Below, in pieces: positions 39,922-51,245 of a DNA stretch of 64,000 bases. Origin of the DNA: Sipunculus nudus (taxonomy: Eukaryota; Annelida; Sipuncula; Golfingiida; Sipunculidae); assembly GCA_026874595.1 (NCBI GenBank), contig CM049319.1, positions 17,775,101-17,839,100 of the forward strand. The letters run 5' to 3'. Numbering within the stretch: the stretch's first letter is position 1; every line of letters starts with the position of its first letter. Position numbers and translations under genes: made by a program. The notes under the pieces are model-generated. The model made no database searches. It had not been told where the DNA came from and was given only the letters and a program-made list of their open reading frames with translations.

Positions 39922-40492
39922 TCACTCAAATTACAAGTTGGTGCAATATGACATGAAGCCAAGTTGTTTTCCATGTGTGCACAATGTGTTCAAAAATAAA
40001 AGGTTCCCCTTCTTCTATTAAACAGTACAAAATTGTTTTCCCCCTTTAAAGAAAAAATGTTCCATTTCTTGAAAAATGGAATAACTCTTGGTAGAAAGTA
40101 TTAAAACAGAACATTTCACTGGTAAAGTGGAAACTATTATTTTAGTAGAAGTAGTTTTAATAAGTAGTTATTCTATTATGACTTGTTTTCCTGCAAAAAA
40201 AAATGCAAATTGAATCCAAATGAATCAGCTCTGCCTGGGGCCTGCTTAATACAGATTCATACGGTATATATAGTATTTCTGAGTACCGGTAATTTTATGT
40301 TACAGATCCAGACACTGCCTCCATCAAGCTCGAGACCAAGTGGCTCCAGCATTAATATCAGGAACTGAGAGAGAGGATGCACGAGTACATTTCAGAGACA
40401 GGGTGTCGAGGTTACCCTGGATTTGTGGAGAAGAAGGCCCATGTTTGGATATAAAGTAAATGAGATATCTAAGGTTTGCTAATTCTTGCAGC

Positions 40493-40607
40493 CAGTGGCG
40501 TCAATTTATCTTTAAGTTCCAGGCCTCGGTGGGGGGGGGGGGATGGAGTCACAGACACACACATAAGGGTCTGTATGACACATTTTCTAAATCCTGGATC
40601 CGCCCCT
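40493..40607 (-). mobile_element. Short hAT-like element (GGGGCGGATCC end)
   Basis: Starts near CCAGTGGCG, has a 12-13 bp G run, and ends TCCTGGATCCGCCCCTG. The CAGGGGCGGATCCAG terminus is typical of hAT-type non-autonomous elements. It lies in an intron-like part of the broken gene. Confidence 0.5.
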
Positions 40608-41401
40608 GTATATGGGTAATTACTTCCTGATTTTCTATTAAAAAAATCTATATTACAATCACTAGTCCTACCAGTGAAAATACTCTTTCAGATGATACTA
40701 TAATCCCAATGGATCTTTAGGCTAAAGGTAATCAAGTTACTAGTGACGTGTTGCATGCATGATCCTGTTTACAATGGTCAGATTCTTCAACCTGAGAATA
40801 AAAAGTCTCCTACAATACTAATGTGAGAAGCCAGAGGCACCCAGTCTTTTTCATCATGTAAATGATTTCATTATTTTACTTTGTGTAGGTGAATTCAAGG
40901 TTTTATATAATACCTGATCTATCAGTAAACTATTCCAAGCCAACTGATTCTTGATTTGGCTAACTTTACATTCATAGGTAGAGGGAGACTTCTTCGGAAT
41001 ATATCTGGATGAGGAGGCATGATGGAGTTGATGGCCAAATGAGATGACATGGCAGCCATCCTAGCTGAAGGATAAGAACCAGGTGGCAGTGAAATACCCA
41101 GACAGCATGAAGATGATAGCTGGTTTGAATTCATCTGAGCCATCAGCAGGTAATCTTGGACCACCTTATAAGTAGGTGTATAGGTCTTTTTGAAATATTG
41201 TACATGATTTTAATCTGTCTGCTAATCAGTTGAGTACGGTGGTACAAGTTTCAGTATCTTGTCCATCTTCTGTAACAATCATGGCTTTCATGGCCCGTCC
41301 AAGACAAGCACACTACTTCTAGGCTATGATTTTAACTTTCCACCTCCCAGGTATAAATCATGTGTTCTACCTGTTAGACTACAGAAGCTGCCTAAATTTT
41401 T

Positions 41402-41600
41402 TTTAGCTCAGCTGACTATACGTTATCTGAGCTATAGTCATTGTCCATTGTCCGTGGTCTGTCCGTCCGTTAGATTTGCACGTTTTGAAATCATTAGACC
41501 TATGAATCCAAAATTTGGCATACTGTTAGATGTCCCCAAAATCTCCTACCAAACCGGAAACTGGGTCACTGCGACTTCATTCCTTTGAGAAATTAAGAAA
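41402..41600 (+). repeat. Dispersed TTTTAGCTCAGCTGAC repeat, copy 1
   Basis: Begins TTTTAGCTCAGCTGACTA and contains CTGTCCGTCCGTTAG and CCAAAATTTGGCATAC. The same layout recurs at 44577. From memory, this kind of repeat is abundant in bivalve genomes. Similarity may extend to about 41830. Confidence 0.65.
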
Positions 41601-42274
41601 AACAGGTTTCCATTAAAAACCTATTATCACACTTCAGGACTGCCTTATATCAAAACCACTGATCTGTCTGTTTTTCTTTCTTAATATTTACCAGAAGTAC
41701 TGGTATTCTCCTATATATTTTCTATAAAAATGCTGGAAATTAAGTCTGTTAAGTGTATTTTCTTCAAGTTGTGGGCCCGAATATAATGGACTTTGTAAAT
41801 TACAAATTCAGGAAATTTACTCACCTAACATGAAAATTTTGGAAGCTAGAGACCCTCGATCAAGTATATAACTTTGTTTAAATTAAGATTCAATTGTATA
41901 CCCAAGATTAGATCTGAATTATTAAATTTTTTAAAATTATTAGCATAAAAATAAAATAAGTACCTTCAATTTTGACCATGGCATGTTTTTTTTTTTTCCT
42001 GTGAGTACTGTTGATTAAATTTTCACAGCATGTAAACTTTAGTATTTAATTTGTTTCAACCTGAAATTAGAAAATAAAAGCTCAAAAATTAGGCTAATAA
42101 TTGAATTTTTTTTGTTCAGGCTCTTATTATAGTCACGTGCTTTGTCCAGATGCAGGCAGCCCACTCCTGGTCACTAGAAGTTAAGTTAGCTATGCCAGGG
42201 TTCCTGATTTGTTACAGGTCACTAGGGGAGATCCCCTGCTGTGACAGGTGTACAGTTATTCTCATATCAACTCC

Positions 42275-42304
42275 ACCCCCCCTCCCCCCCCCCCCCCCCC
42301 CCCC
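42275..42304. repeat. Poly-C tract
   Basis: About 30 bp of C, interrupted by one T. Other G/C homopolymers lie near 11013, 15493, 25674, 25954, 35241, 36637 and 52758. Confidence 0.9.
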
Positions 42305-42926
42305 GCCAACCCTACCCACCAAGTGTTATGCAGTAATTGTTATTGTTTGCCCTGTATTTCCTCAACTGTAATGCTGTTTCCACTCCAATATACAAAACTT
42401 TCCTTGAATGAGTAATTCATTGAGTAATCCAGAAGAAGCCATTTGGGTTAATGTAGCCTTTTTAAAGAAATCAATTTCCTTTTAAATGATTTTAAAATAT
42501 TAAAATTAAACCCATCAGTATGCATAAATTTATAAAATATGAAGCAAATTACAAATAAATAAAGGCACAATGAAAAATTGTGAAATCTGATTCAAGTATT
42601 ATTTTTAGATATTTATTGTTTTGCAAATTTAAAATATATATTTGTGTGGTAAAAAAATAAATATGCATTTGTATGCATGATGTGGGGTTAACTGACAAGA
42701 TTGAGATATATGATGATGCATTTAGAATTATGAATTAACTTTTATATTCAGATATATATGTTATATTGGGAAAGTATAGAAATATATACTTAAAATTTAA
42801 AAAAATTGATGTGATAAAAAAAAATGAGGATCTAATACAAACATTTGTTCATTATTTTCCTGCCTCAGCAGAATTGATCTCAGGCTTTGTTTGCCCTGTA
42901 TGTATATATGCAGAAGTGTTGTTAAT

Positions 42927-42961
42927 CCCCCCCCCCTCCCCCCCCCCCCCCCCCCCCCCCC
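42927..42961. repeat. Poly-C tract
   Basis: About 35 bp of C, interrupted by one T. Confidence 0.9.
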
Positions 42962-43910
42962 GCTACCAATGATTCCTTTGCACCTGTGCAAGTGTGTAAA
43001 ATTTATTTCATTTAAAAAACAACTGGATTAGAAAAAATTAAGATCTAATTGAAACACATTCTTGCTTCAGGAGAATGGAACATAAAGTGATCAGCTCTGT
43101 CTGTCCATCATCTCTCCGTTATCATTAAATATATATTTATTATGATATTTTTCCTATAAGCACTGGTGAAATAACTTTCATATGCTGTATGTGTATGGAT
43201 TTAAGCTATTAAAGTCTGAAATTTGAAAACAACTTAAATACTCAATTGTGTAATATTTCAGATGTTAAACTTTAAAAAAATTGATATAATAAAAAAATTA
43301 AGAAATAATTGAACCATATATTATCAGCCTGTTTGTCTACCAGTCTGTCTGTCTTTTTTTAAAATATAAGTAATTGTGAATGAACTTTTTTATTCTGTAA
43401 GCTTTGTTGAATTAAGTGAAAATTCTATATATATACACTTTGATAATACAGAGATGTTGTAACTCCGGTCATACCACCCCCACACCACCACCAAGTCCTT
43501 ACACCTGTGGACTGGGAACATAAGTTATATTTCAACTGTATACATTTTATAAAATAAAAAATATATATATTTAATAATATAAAAAATATTAATAAAAAAT
43601 AGACCCAATCAAACAAATGTGTAAACTACTGTACTGTCATCAATTTATCAAAAAGCCAACCAATGATTATGGTAATAATATACATCTAATGTTCACAAAC
43701 CGCGCACATGCTTTAATTTTAACATAAGAAAACACATGGTCAGGTCACAAAATATTATTTGCAACAATTTCTTACTCATCAATACAAACCAATCATATCA
43801 TCCAGCCATGGTCTATATTACCTCTTCATATCAGACATTACCTCCATTTTCAGATTTTTACCTCAAGGTCAACTTCAGCTGAGCACTGTGACTGATGGAT
43901 CCCTTGTTGT

Positions 43911-44050
43911 TTATACAGAGGTTCCAGATGGATTTTGAGAGTGACATGTATGTGACTTTTTATAAATCTGCCCTCTTACATCTTTATATGTATAATAAAG
44001 CTGATGTAATGGTCTCTTTTAAACCTGTTTCTGACTCATCATTAACATTT
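43911..44050 (+). other. Possible terminal exon with AATAAA signal
   Basis: After TTTATACAG the frame RFQMDFESDMYVTFYKSALL is open for about 44 codons to a TAA. AATAAA lies at about 43992, followed by a T/G-rich stretch. It may be the 3' end of one isoform of the broken gene, or chance. Confidence 0.2.
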
Positions 44051-44576
44051 TAAACAGTTTTAAATGCATTTCATGGAGAAAAATGACTAATGGACACATT
44101 TAACTTTTAAATAGTCCCTTTATCAATCACTCCATATGACCACTCATGTGTTATGGTATATATATCTACAAGGAAGGTTATCAAACCAGTTTGCTTCAAA
44201 ATCTTGACCACTGCATGATCAGCAGGATCATGATTTTCATAATGCCTGTGGACATTCCATGAAATTTGTTTATTGGTCGAGAAACTAAATTTTTCGTAGT
44301 AAATCTGTTATTGTCCTACAAGTTGACATTCTGTTATATTCCTGGGTTCTTCCAGGTGCCATTAGTGCTATGATGCTTCGTTTACTGCCAAAACTGATTC
44401 CAGCACAGAGGAAGAAATGCCAAGCCCACCATAGCAGAAGCAAAGGCAGCATTTATTGATGTTCAGAAGGTATATACTGATTTAGGCTTTTAGATTTCTT
44501 ACAATTCTAGAAATAGGAGCTATCATTCAATTGAGAATAATTGATATTGTGTTAAAGGGAATATTTATGTAGCACC

Positions 44577-44830
44577 ATTTTTAGCTCAGATGACTACCTG
44601 TATATACGTTATGTCAGATATAGCTATGGTCATTTGTCCATTATCAGTCTGGTTGTCCAGCTCGATCTCCGTTTACATGCCACGTTTCAAAACCACTGGA
44701 CCAGTGAATCCAAAATTTGACATCCAGGTAGATGTCCTTATTTTCTAACAAACCTGAATATTGGTCACTGTGACTACAGTTTTTATGAGAAATTAATGAG
44801 AAACCTCCATTTTTCAGTAAAAGCCAATTG
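44577..44830 (+). repeat. Dispersed TTTTAGCTCAGATGAC repeat, copy 2
   Basis: Second copy of the repeat at 41402, sharing the start, GTCATTTGTCCATTATC, AATCCAAAATTTGACAT and a GGTCACTGTGACT segment. A third, weaker partial copy with GGACACTATGACTAC lies near 45400-45510. Confidence 0.65.
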
Positions 44831-44965
44831 TTGCACTTTATTGTCAAAAATTGGGTGACAATTGCACAATTTGTAGCAGTTATTTACCCAAATAAAATGT
44901 ATCTTGTGAAAACATCAGGAAAGATATCGACTTACTTTACATGATAGATGTTGAAGATAAGTCAT

Positions 44966-45172
44966 TTTCAAGCGTATAACAGATTTTTTTTATAAAAAAA
45001 AATTTCAAACATATGACAGATTTTTTTATAAAAAAAATTTTCAAGCATATAACAGATTTTTTTATAACAAAAATTTTCAAGCATATAACAGATTTTTTTT
45101 AAAATTTTGTTCAAGTATATAACAGATTTATATATTTTTTTCTAGCATATAACAGATTTTTATAATCTTTTT
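44966..45172 (+). repeat. About 36-bp minisatellite, roughly six units
   Basis: Units contain CAAGCATATAACAGATTTTT followed by TATAAAAAAAA. They diverge towards the right end. Confidence 0.75.
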
Positions 45173-45927
45173 AAGTTATTGTCATAAAGGTAATATCAGA
45201 CCTTTAAATTTTGTCCAACCTTGACCATTGCACATTTGCTTTCCTGTCAGCACAGTTGACATTTTGTATGTACAAAATGCAAAGATTAAAACTATTATAA
45301 TATGAAAATTCGATAGCATTTTGTCAAAAACTGTAGGACATAGTGAACTTTATTCTGTGAGATATGGGCCGAAAACATAATTTTGAGCAGCCTGAAAGAC
45401 TGACAGGGCATATATTTAACCATTAGGCCATTCATACTCAATATCTAGGGAGGTCTCCTTTGAATCCTGAAGTTTGGACACTATGACTACTGTTCTGTGA
45501 ACTTTAAGAAAGTACATGGTTTTAGCATTGAAATTCAGATAAGCAAAACAAATATGTTTGGAACTTTCTAACTTTGAAATTTTGGAAATGGGCAAATCTC
45601 CATCACCTGAAATCATGTTATGATGACCCATATTCTCTTGTATTTCTTCTTGTATTATTGTACAATTGCAAGATATGCACAAAGTCTGAATTCTGTTACA
45701 GTACATATTTAATCAATAATGAGTACATTTATACTTGTAGGCCTACCTCGTTCAGACTAATTTAATATCCATTGATGATAGGTAGTCTATCGTCATCATA
45801 ACAAACTGTTAATATGTAATTGCATGTTTTGTCACTGTTTAGGTCTCGCCCTCTTGTACTTCCTTGTGCATGAAGTATGCCTATATCACAAGCAGTTATA
45901 AGGGGTTGGATTAAAATTGCGTGAGTG

Positions 45928-45931
<4 letters not shown>

Positions 45932-45988
<57 letters not shown>
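45932..45988. repeat. (AT)n microsatellite
   Basis: About 28 AT units. Confidence 0.95.
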
Positions 45989-45991
<3 letters not shown>

Positions 45992-46913
45992 GAACAGTAT
46001 TAACACCAACACATATTTTCATCTTTTATTATTAATGTGAAATTTGATGTATTTTCAGATCTAGAAATTTAGTTTCTAAATGTTTGATGAAGATCAACAG
46101 TGACTGAGTTCAGTGTTGCTGTGTTACTCAGACACCATGATGCATGCAGGCATATGAAATGAAGACAGTCATCAGGGAACAGTATTGACTGTAGACTCTT
46201 GTTTCATCATTTTATGAGTCAGGTATCCATGACACTGCACTTCAAGAGTACTTCAAACATATGTTAATCATTTTCCAGCTTCAGCAGAAAGGGAGATAAA
46301 GTGATTAACTCTGTTTGTCTACCTGTCTATCTGTCCATTTTTAAATTATCAGTAATTGTGAATTCAATTTCCTGAAATTCAATTTTTAGCATTGGACTCT
46401 AGAAAATCTTACTTGTATATATATGTTTTTAAATGGAGGCTTGTGTCGCCAGTTGTGCAGTTACAAGTTGTGTACTGCATGCATGATTTAATTATATGTT
46501 ACATTGTTATTTTACTGGACTTATTAAACAATTATTTTTATAAATATAATGCTCTTGTTTTGTGTCTACCATTTCAGACAAAAGGTTGATGTATGAATGC
46601 AAGCTGGTTATCAGAGCACTTGTACTGCCACACAGAGTGATATTTCCAATTTCATTACATTTCTACAATCAGAGGAACAGCAGTATCATGCAAAGTGCAA
46701 ATTGTGTTTTATTTTGTTCATTTGACTGGCTGAGGAATATTCCTTGACATTACTTGGTACAAAGGTATATTTAATTCTTTTTCACCATGATATTTGAGCA
46801 CACTGCATCACAATTTTATGCAAAATTCTTTTTATGTTAGTTGTTTTCAGGCAATTGTGGCTGAATTCAACTGCATTTTGTAACCATTTCATATTTTGCT
46901 ATAGGGTATTCAA

Positions 46914-47210
46914 TTGGTTCCTTCTTAACCAATTTTCTTGGTTGATTTTAACCAATATGGTCATCTGAATCAAATTGGTTGATTCAGTATTGGTTGTTTT
47001 CAACCATTATTGTTGGTTGATTTCAACCAATCACATAGTTGATTTCAACCAGTCACATGGTTGATTTCAACCAAAAATATTGGTTGAAAAATCAACCAAT
47101 TGGTATCGGTTGAAATCAACCAGTTAATTGGTTGGACACATATCAACCGAGAAGACCGGTTGATTTCAACCAATTTTTTGGTTGAATTTAACCGATCCAT
47201 TTTTAGAGTG
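46914..47210 (-). repeat. Right terminal inverted repeat and long subterminal palindromic array
   Basis: Roughly 300 bp made of GGTTGATTTCAACCAA-like palindromes and their variants, about 15-18 units with short irregular spacers, ending in ATCCATTTTTAGAGTG. It is nearly three times longer than the left array. Confidence 0.8.
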
Positions 47211-47212
47211 TA

Positions 47213-47904
47213 CAGACAGAAAGTATAATGCCGGATATCATGTATGGAAACGCAGAATTATACACGCACATGTATACATTTTTGTATTCCACATACGCCA
47301 AATACATGCATCTATAGCTCACAGAAAACCTTTAAACCTGTTACAAAACGGTCAATCATTCCACAATTGTCGGGAGTGGCAGCCTTAAGTCCTGATAAAG
47401 CCAGACATCCCAAAGCAATCTAGCGAACTGCATTGTCTTGTAGGCGGCTGTTAGGTTCAGTGAGATGCCGGGTGATGTATACACTTGACGACTGGGCTGG
47501 ATAGCCCGCGGGGCTGACCAGTTAGCCGGCTAATCACTGCGTTGTTTCTCCCTCTGACGTTGGATTACCGCATGACGGATCTACACCCCGGCGTATAACG
47601 CTACGACCACAAGGCCCCCGGACAGCTAGCATGACAATACATAAACCATCCACTGACCAGCTCTATAGAATCCCGCTAAATCCGCAACCAAGCTTCGGGA
47701 ACTCTCGGTACTGAGATGCAGGGTACTTAGCGAGGGTTATGGTTCGAAGGAACACACAGTCAGACATCGATTCCCTCTTATCATTTTTCCAGTATGTAAC
47801 AGTATTTGGTACACGCCCATGTGACGTAGTCGCGTCTCATGTGGCATGCACAGCATGTAATGATGTGGTGTAAAATTATTACTCGTATGCCAATATTCAA
47901 TTTA

Positions 47905-47983
<79 letters not shown>

Positions 47984-48156
47984 TATGATCTAAATATACT
48001 ATAAAAAGAATAATATGATGTGATATGAGATATAATAAATTAAATCATAATATAATATGCATTACTTTATATTTAATGTGTTTAATCTATTATGATATAA
48101 TACACTTGTTTTTTATATTGTGTGGTATTATGTTGTCTTAAATTACATTATACTAG
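47213..48156. other. No gene seen; GC-balanced patch at 47430-47760
   Basis: Right flank of the large element. The patch at 47.4-47.8 kb has more G+C but no coherent ORF. Confidence 0.5.
47908..47982. repeat. (AT)n microsatellite
   Basis: About 37 AT units, among the longest here. Confidence 0.95.
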
Positions 48157-48341
48157 TTTAGGTTTAGGTTTAGGTTTAGGTTTAGGTTTAGGGTTAGGTT
48201 TAGGATTTAGGGTTTAGGGTTGGTCAGGTCAGGTAAGGTCAGGTCAGGTTAGGTTAGGTTATATTTTATTAGGTTAGGTTAGGTTAGGTTAGGTTAGGTT
48301 AGGTTAGGTTAGGTTAGGTTTGGTTAGGTTAGGTTAGGTTA
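48157..48341 (+). repeat. Interstitial telomere-like repeat block
   Basis: (GTTTAG)n hexamers at 48157-48205, then mixed GGGTTAG and GGATTTAG, then GGTCA pentamers (48219-48250), then about 18 (TTAGG) pentamers to 48341, broken once by ATATTTTATT. The pentamer matches the arthropod telomere motif; molluscs normally use TTAGGG. Confidence 0.85.
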
Positions 48342-50111
48342 TGTTCCTTGTGCTTCTGTTCTGAGATGGTCTTCGGACTAAGAGGCAAAACTGCTGCCAC
48401 ACTTTGACCATACTCAAATCTTTTGTACAAGAAATTATTGATCTCATGGTATTTTCATTGTTCTTACTTTATTGAAACAATTAATCAAAAGGGAAAAAAT
48501 ATTCTTTCTTTGATTCAGAAAATTATGTCACAAGTGCAACGGCCAATGAAATCGTGGCCTCGTCGTGAGTGTTATAGACTCAAGGCCAAGGCGTAATAGC
48601 AATCATGACCTTACACATTTTGAGAGACAGGGTCACTTACGGCATTAAGAGGAAGACTGTACACTCCTGGCTATACGGTTTAAGTTATGTTTAACGGTTA
48701 CAAATGTATTTATTTCTGTGTAAATTCTGGATTCAATATTAAACGATGCTAGACAAGGTCAGAGTTAACAACGTACTCTTAAGGTCAAAGTTCATAGCCA
48801 GGGCCAGGGGCATTTTATTTCTTTGACGACTCATTGTTAACTTTCTACGAATTGCGAACTTCCAATTTTCTCTGTCACGTCCAAGTGTCCCGGACAGTTC
48901 AAAAGAATCACTGCCGGTCGACTTTGATGTATGCAGAAAGTAATCCCTGTCCTGGTTGACAGATGGCGCTGCAATATTGACCGGGGTGCAGCGGCTTAGG
49001 TCAATCTCCCAATCAGAGGAGACACACGCGGGGCTGAGGGCGCGAATTAAACGACGTCACCGGCCTCAACATTACTGACGAATAGTCGCTCATTTGTCCA
49101 ACTGTTATGTCACAGGGTTGACTGCGTCATTATTCATAACTTGAAAGCTTCACATTTTTCCGTTGAAATTTCATCTGAGGTGATAAATTCCGTGACACCG
49201 GAACATTCTTAACGCCTACTTGGGGTTTCAGGGTCACTTCAAATCATTCAACACGGCAGCCTGGTTCTGCTTAGAAATGTCAATAATTCAAGAAAAAATG
49301 ACACGCGTTAGGTTTTTTTGTGATCTCTGTTCATCTTTATACATTTTGAATTATGTTTCTTAAATATTATTTATATATTATTATTTTATTACTGTAATTT
49401 GTTTTAACGTGATAAAAGTGCATTTATAATTATAACACTTACATGCAGGTCTGGACGCTATATAACTAATTCTGTTACCGTCAATGTTTGTGTAGCTTTA
49501 CGTTAGTATATAAAACAGCTCTGAAGGACACCGGGTAAATGTATGGAGGCATGAAATAACATCTCATTTTACATATTACAGTCTGTATCATTAGGTGACC
49601 TTTTTGCAATAATTCTCAGTCATATATTATGACACAGTTTGACCGTAAAGCTGGTTAGGGACTAAATAAAAGCATAATGTGAGATAAAAAAAAACTTCAT
49701 AACAAAAAAAAACATTTTATATTTTGCTACCCTACGGTCCGTCTGAATCTTGTGGCCAGGTGAAATAGCGTTTTTCATGGGTCGGCAGCCTCACTCTCAT
49801 ATTTTCATTTTTTAGAATATTTATGACAATAAACAACCAATCAAAAGCTTTCAAATGTAGTTGTTTGAGCATGTGACCAATGACCTTGACCTTCATCAAC
49901 AGGTTTGAAGTGTTGTAAAATATAGACTTTTTTTCTCAGAAAATGATATTATCATGCAAATTACTGAAATATAATGATAGGTATGGTTTTGGTTTCATTA
50001 TTGTTGATCAGGCCTATACCTCATTTCCTCATTTCAGCTTACCTTTTGGAAAATGATCTGTCAATTAATGAAATAATCCCAAAGTTCAGTTGGCACCGAA
50101 CTGTAGAAAAA

Positions 50112-50113
<2 letters not shown>
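48342..50113. other. No gene seen
   Basis: Unique sequence, with a GC-balanced stretch at about 48890-49130 that could be regulatory. Confidence 0.5.
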
Positions 50114-50153
<40 letters not shown>

Positions 50154-50254
50154 ACAAGAAAACATACTTTTAAATATATCCTTCTAAAGCCAACTAAAAT
50201 GTAAAATGTAATGCAAAGAGGCATATACGTTATTGACGAGGAGCATTATATATA

Positions 50255-50325
<71 letters not shown>
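50114..50325. repeat. Pair of (AT)n microsatellites
   Basis: 50114-50151 and 50247-50325, separated by unique sequence. Confidence 0.95.
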
Positions 50326-50329
<4 letters not shown>

Positions 50330-50749
50330 CTGTTTTACCTCTGAGCTGGCAGGTCTGCCATATGTTAGCATGAGCTCTTGCGCTGCTTAGACGGTATTCT
50401 GAGATTTGTATATCATTTGATTCCCTTGATATATTGGAATTAACGAATTTAAGTTCCCCTACTGTTTATTGTAAACATTTCTAAATTTCCATTGCAACTT
50501 AGGCCAAACGTTTAACAGTTACGTTTCTTATTTAAAATATAAAACATATCCCATAAAAAAGTGCACATAGGCTGGTGTAAAGGAGTCTAGCAGAGGTAAA
50601 AAGCTAGTTATTCACATACCTTTCCTAAAGAATTTATATGATTTCTGGCTTACTCCTCATACATACATGTAATTGTTGATGAACGCAAAGGTCATTCCTG
50701 TTTAGAAAAATTATGTTTCCGGGGGTGCCGGGGGAGACTCCGCGCCTGT

Positions 50750-51245
50750 ATTTTATAACGAATGAACATGAGTCGCGAGCCGTTCTCGGGGTGTGTTTCC
50801 ATGTAAGCGATGCGACACGCGATTATTTTTATCAAGTTTTCTAGTTAATTACTGACTGCCTGAAGAAGTTTACGCTCGTCGAGCAGCTACAGGTTGCTGT
50901 GGTCAAGACCTCAGCCCTGCGCGCCCCTTAAGCATGTTTCTGAGCCAACAGACGCGATGCCACACCAAGCCAAGCATAGAGCCGCGAGAGGCCGCCACCG
51001 TACATCCCGGGCCGGTGACTTTTAAGGAAGGCTACAGCATCAACAACCACAAAGGCAGAAGCAACCCACATTCCCCTACCGATCCCAGCTGCGGAGACCC
51101 AGCCATGCCATTCGAGAGCCGAACTCGATCTTGTGAACGACACTGTTTCGAGACGCATCGCCATTGTACTTGCAGTTTCGGCCATTGGGACCGTATTAAT
51201 CTGGTTGCCCAGTTTTGCAAGTTTTAGCAATGATGACTAATCAAA
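50750..51245 (+). promoter_or_regulatory. CpG-rich block, possible promoter and first exon
   Basis: Distinctly richer in G+C and CpG than its surroundings. It ends in AATCAAA|GTGAGT, a good splice donor. One plus-strand ORF with ATG (50934-51227, 97 codons), one minus-strand ORF (50928-51230) and a second plus frame without ATG (51019-51240) overlap, and none is convincing. It could be the 5' exon or promoter of the LRR-Ig gene 9 kb downstream; that link is inference. Confidence 0.35.

Larger units (their letters stand above)
37996..44469 (+). pseudogene. Broken multi-exon gene inside the 12.6-kb element, family unknown
   Basis: Four exon-like blocks are visible. Block 1 (37996-38083) starts ATG and reads MDKFVKKILEKLKLKQEQG..., ending at AAGG|GTAAGG in phase 1. 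Block 2 starts at 40306 after TTTTATGTTACAG; joining gives DPDTASIKLETKWLQH, then an in-frame TAA (40353), then a further open stretch YQELRERMHEYISETGC. Block 3 (40978-41149) reads VEGDFFGIYLDEEA, needs a shift to read MMELMAK and DDMAAILAE, then returns to KNQVAVKYPDSMKMIAGLNS before GCAG|GTAATC. Block 4 (44356-44469) joins block 3 in phase and reads GAISAMMLRLLPKLIPAQRKK, then a one-base shift gives KPTIAEAKAAFIDVQK before GTATAT. Phase agreement at two junctions argues for a real former gene; the stop and frameshifts argue that it is decayed. The last motif weakly recalls uncharacterised proteins expanded in fish and invertebrate genomes. I assign no function. Confidence 0.55.
34626..47210 (+). 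mobile_element. About 12.6-kb inverted-repeat-bounded element with TA target duplication
   Basis: The left end reads CACTCTAAAAATGGAT from 34626. The right end, on the minus strand from 47210, reads the same 16 bases, and both continue with GGTT-type repeats. TA flanks both ends (34624-34625 and 47211-47212), consistent with a TA duplication. Sequence outside both ends is GACAGA-rich, so removing the unit restores a continuous tract. Just inside each end lie TTGGTTGA/TCAACCAA arrays, much longer on the right. The interior holds a CpG-rich promoter-like segment, a broken multi-exon gene, younger repeats (hAT-like ends, AT arrays, two copies of a TTTTTAGCTCAG repeat) and no recognisable transposase. 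Termini are seen directly; transposition as one unit is inferred. The alternative, two separate short elements facing each other, is not excluded. Confidence 0.65.

Noticed and set aside
48157-48341. True chromosome end
   Set aside because: Unique sequence and a gene continue for 15 kb beyond, so it is interstitial.
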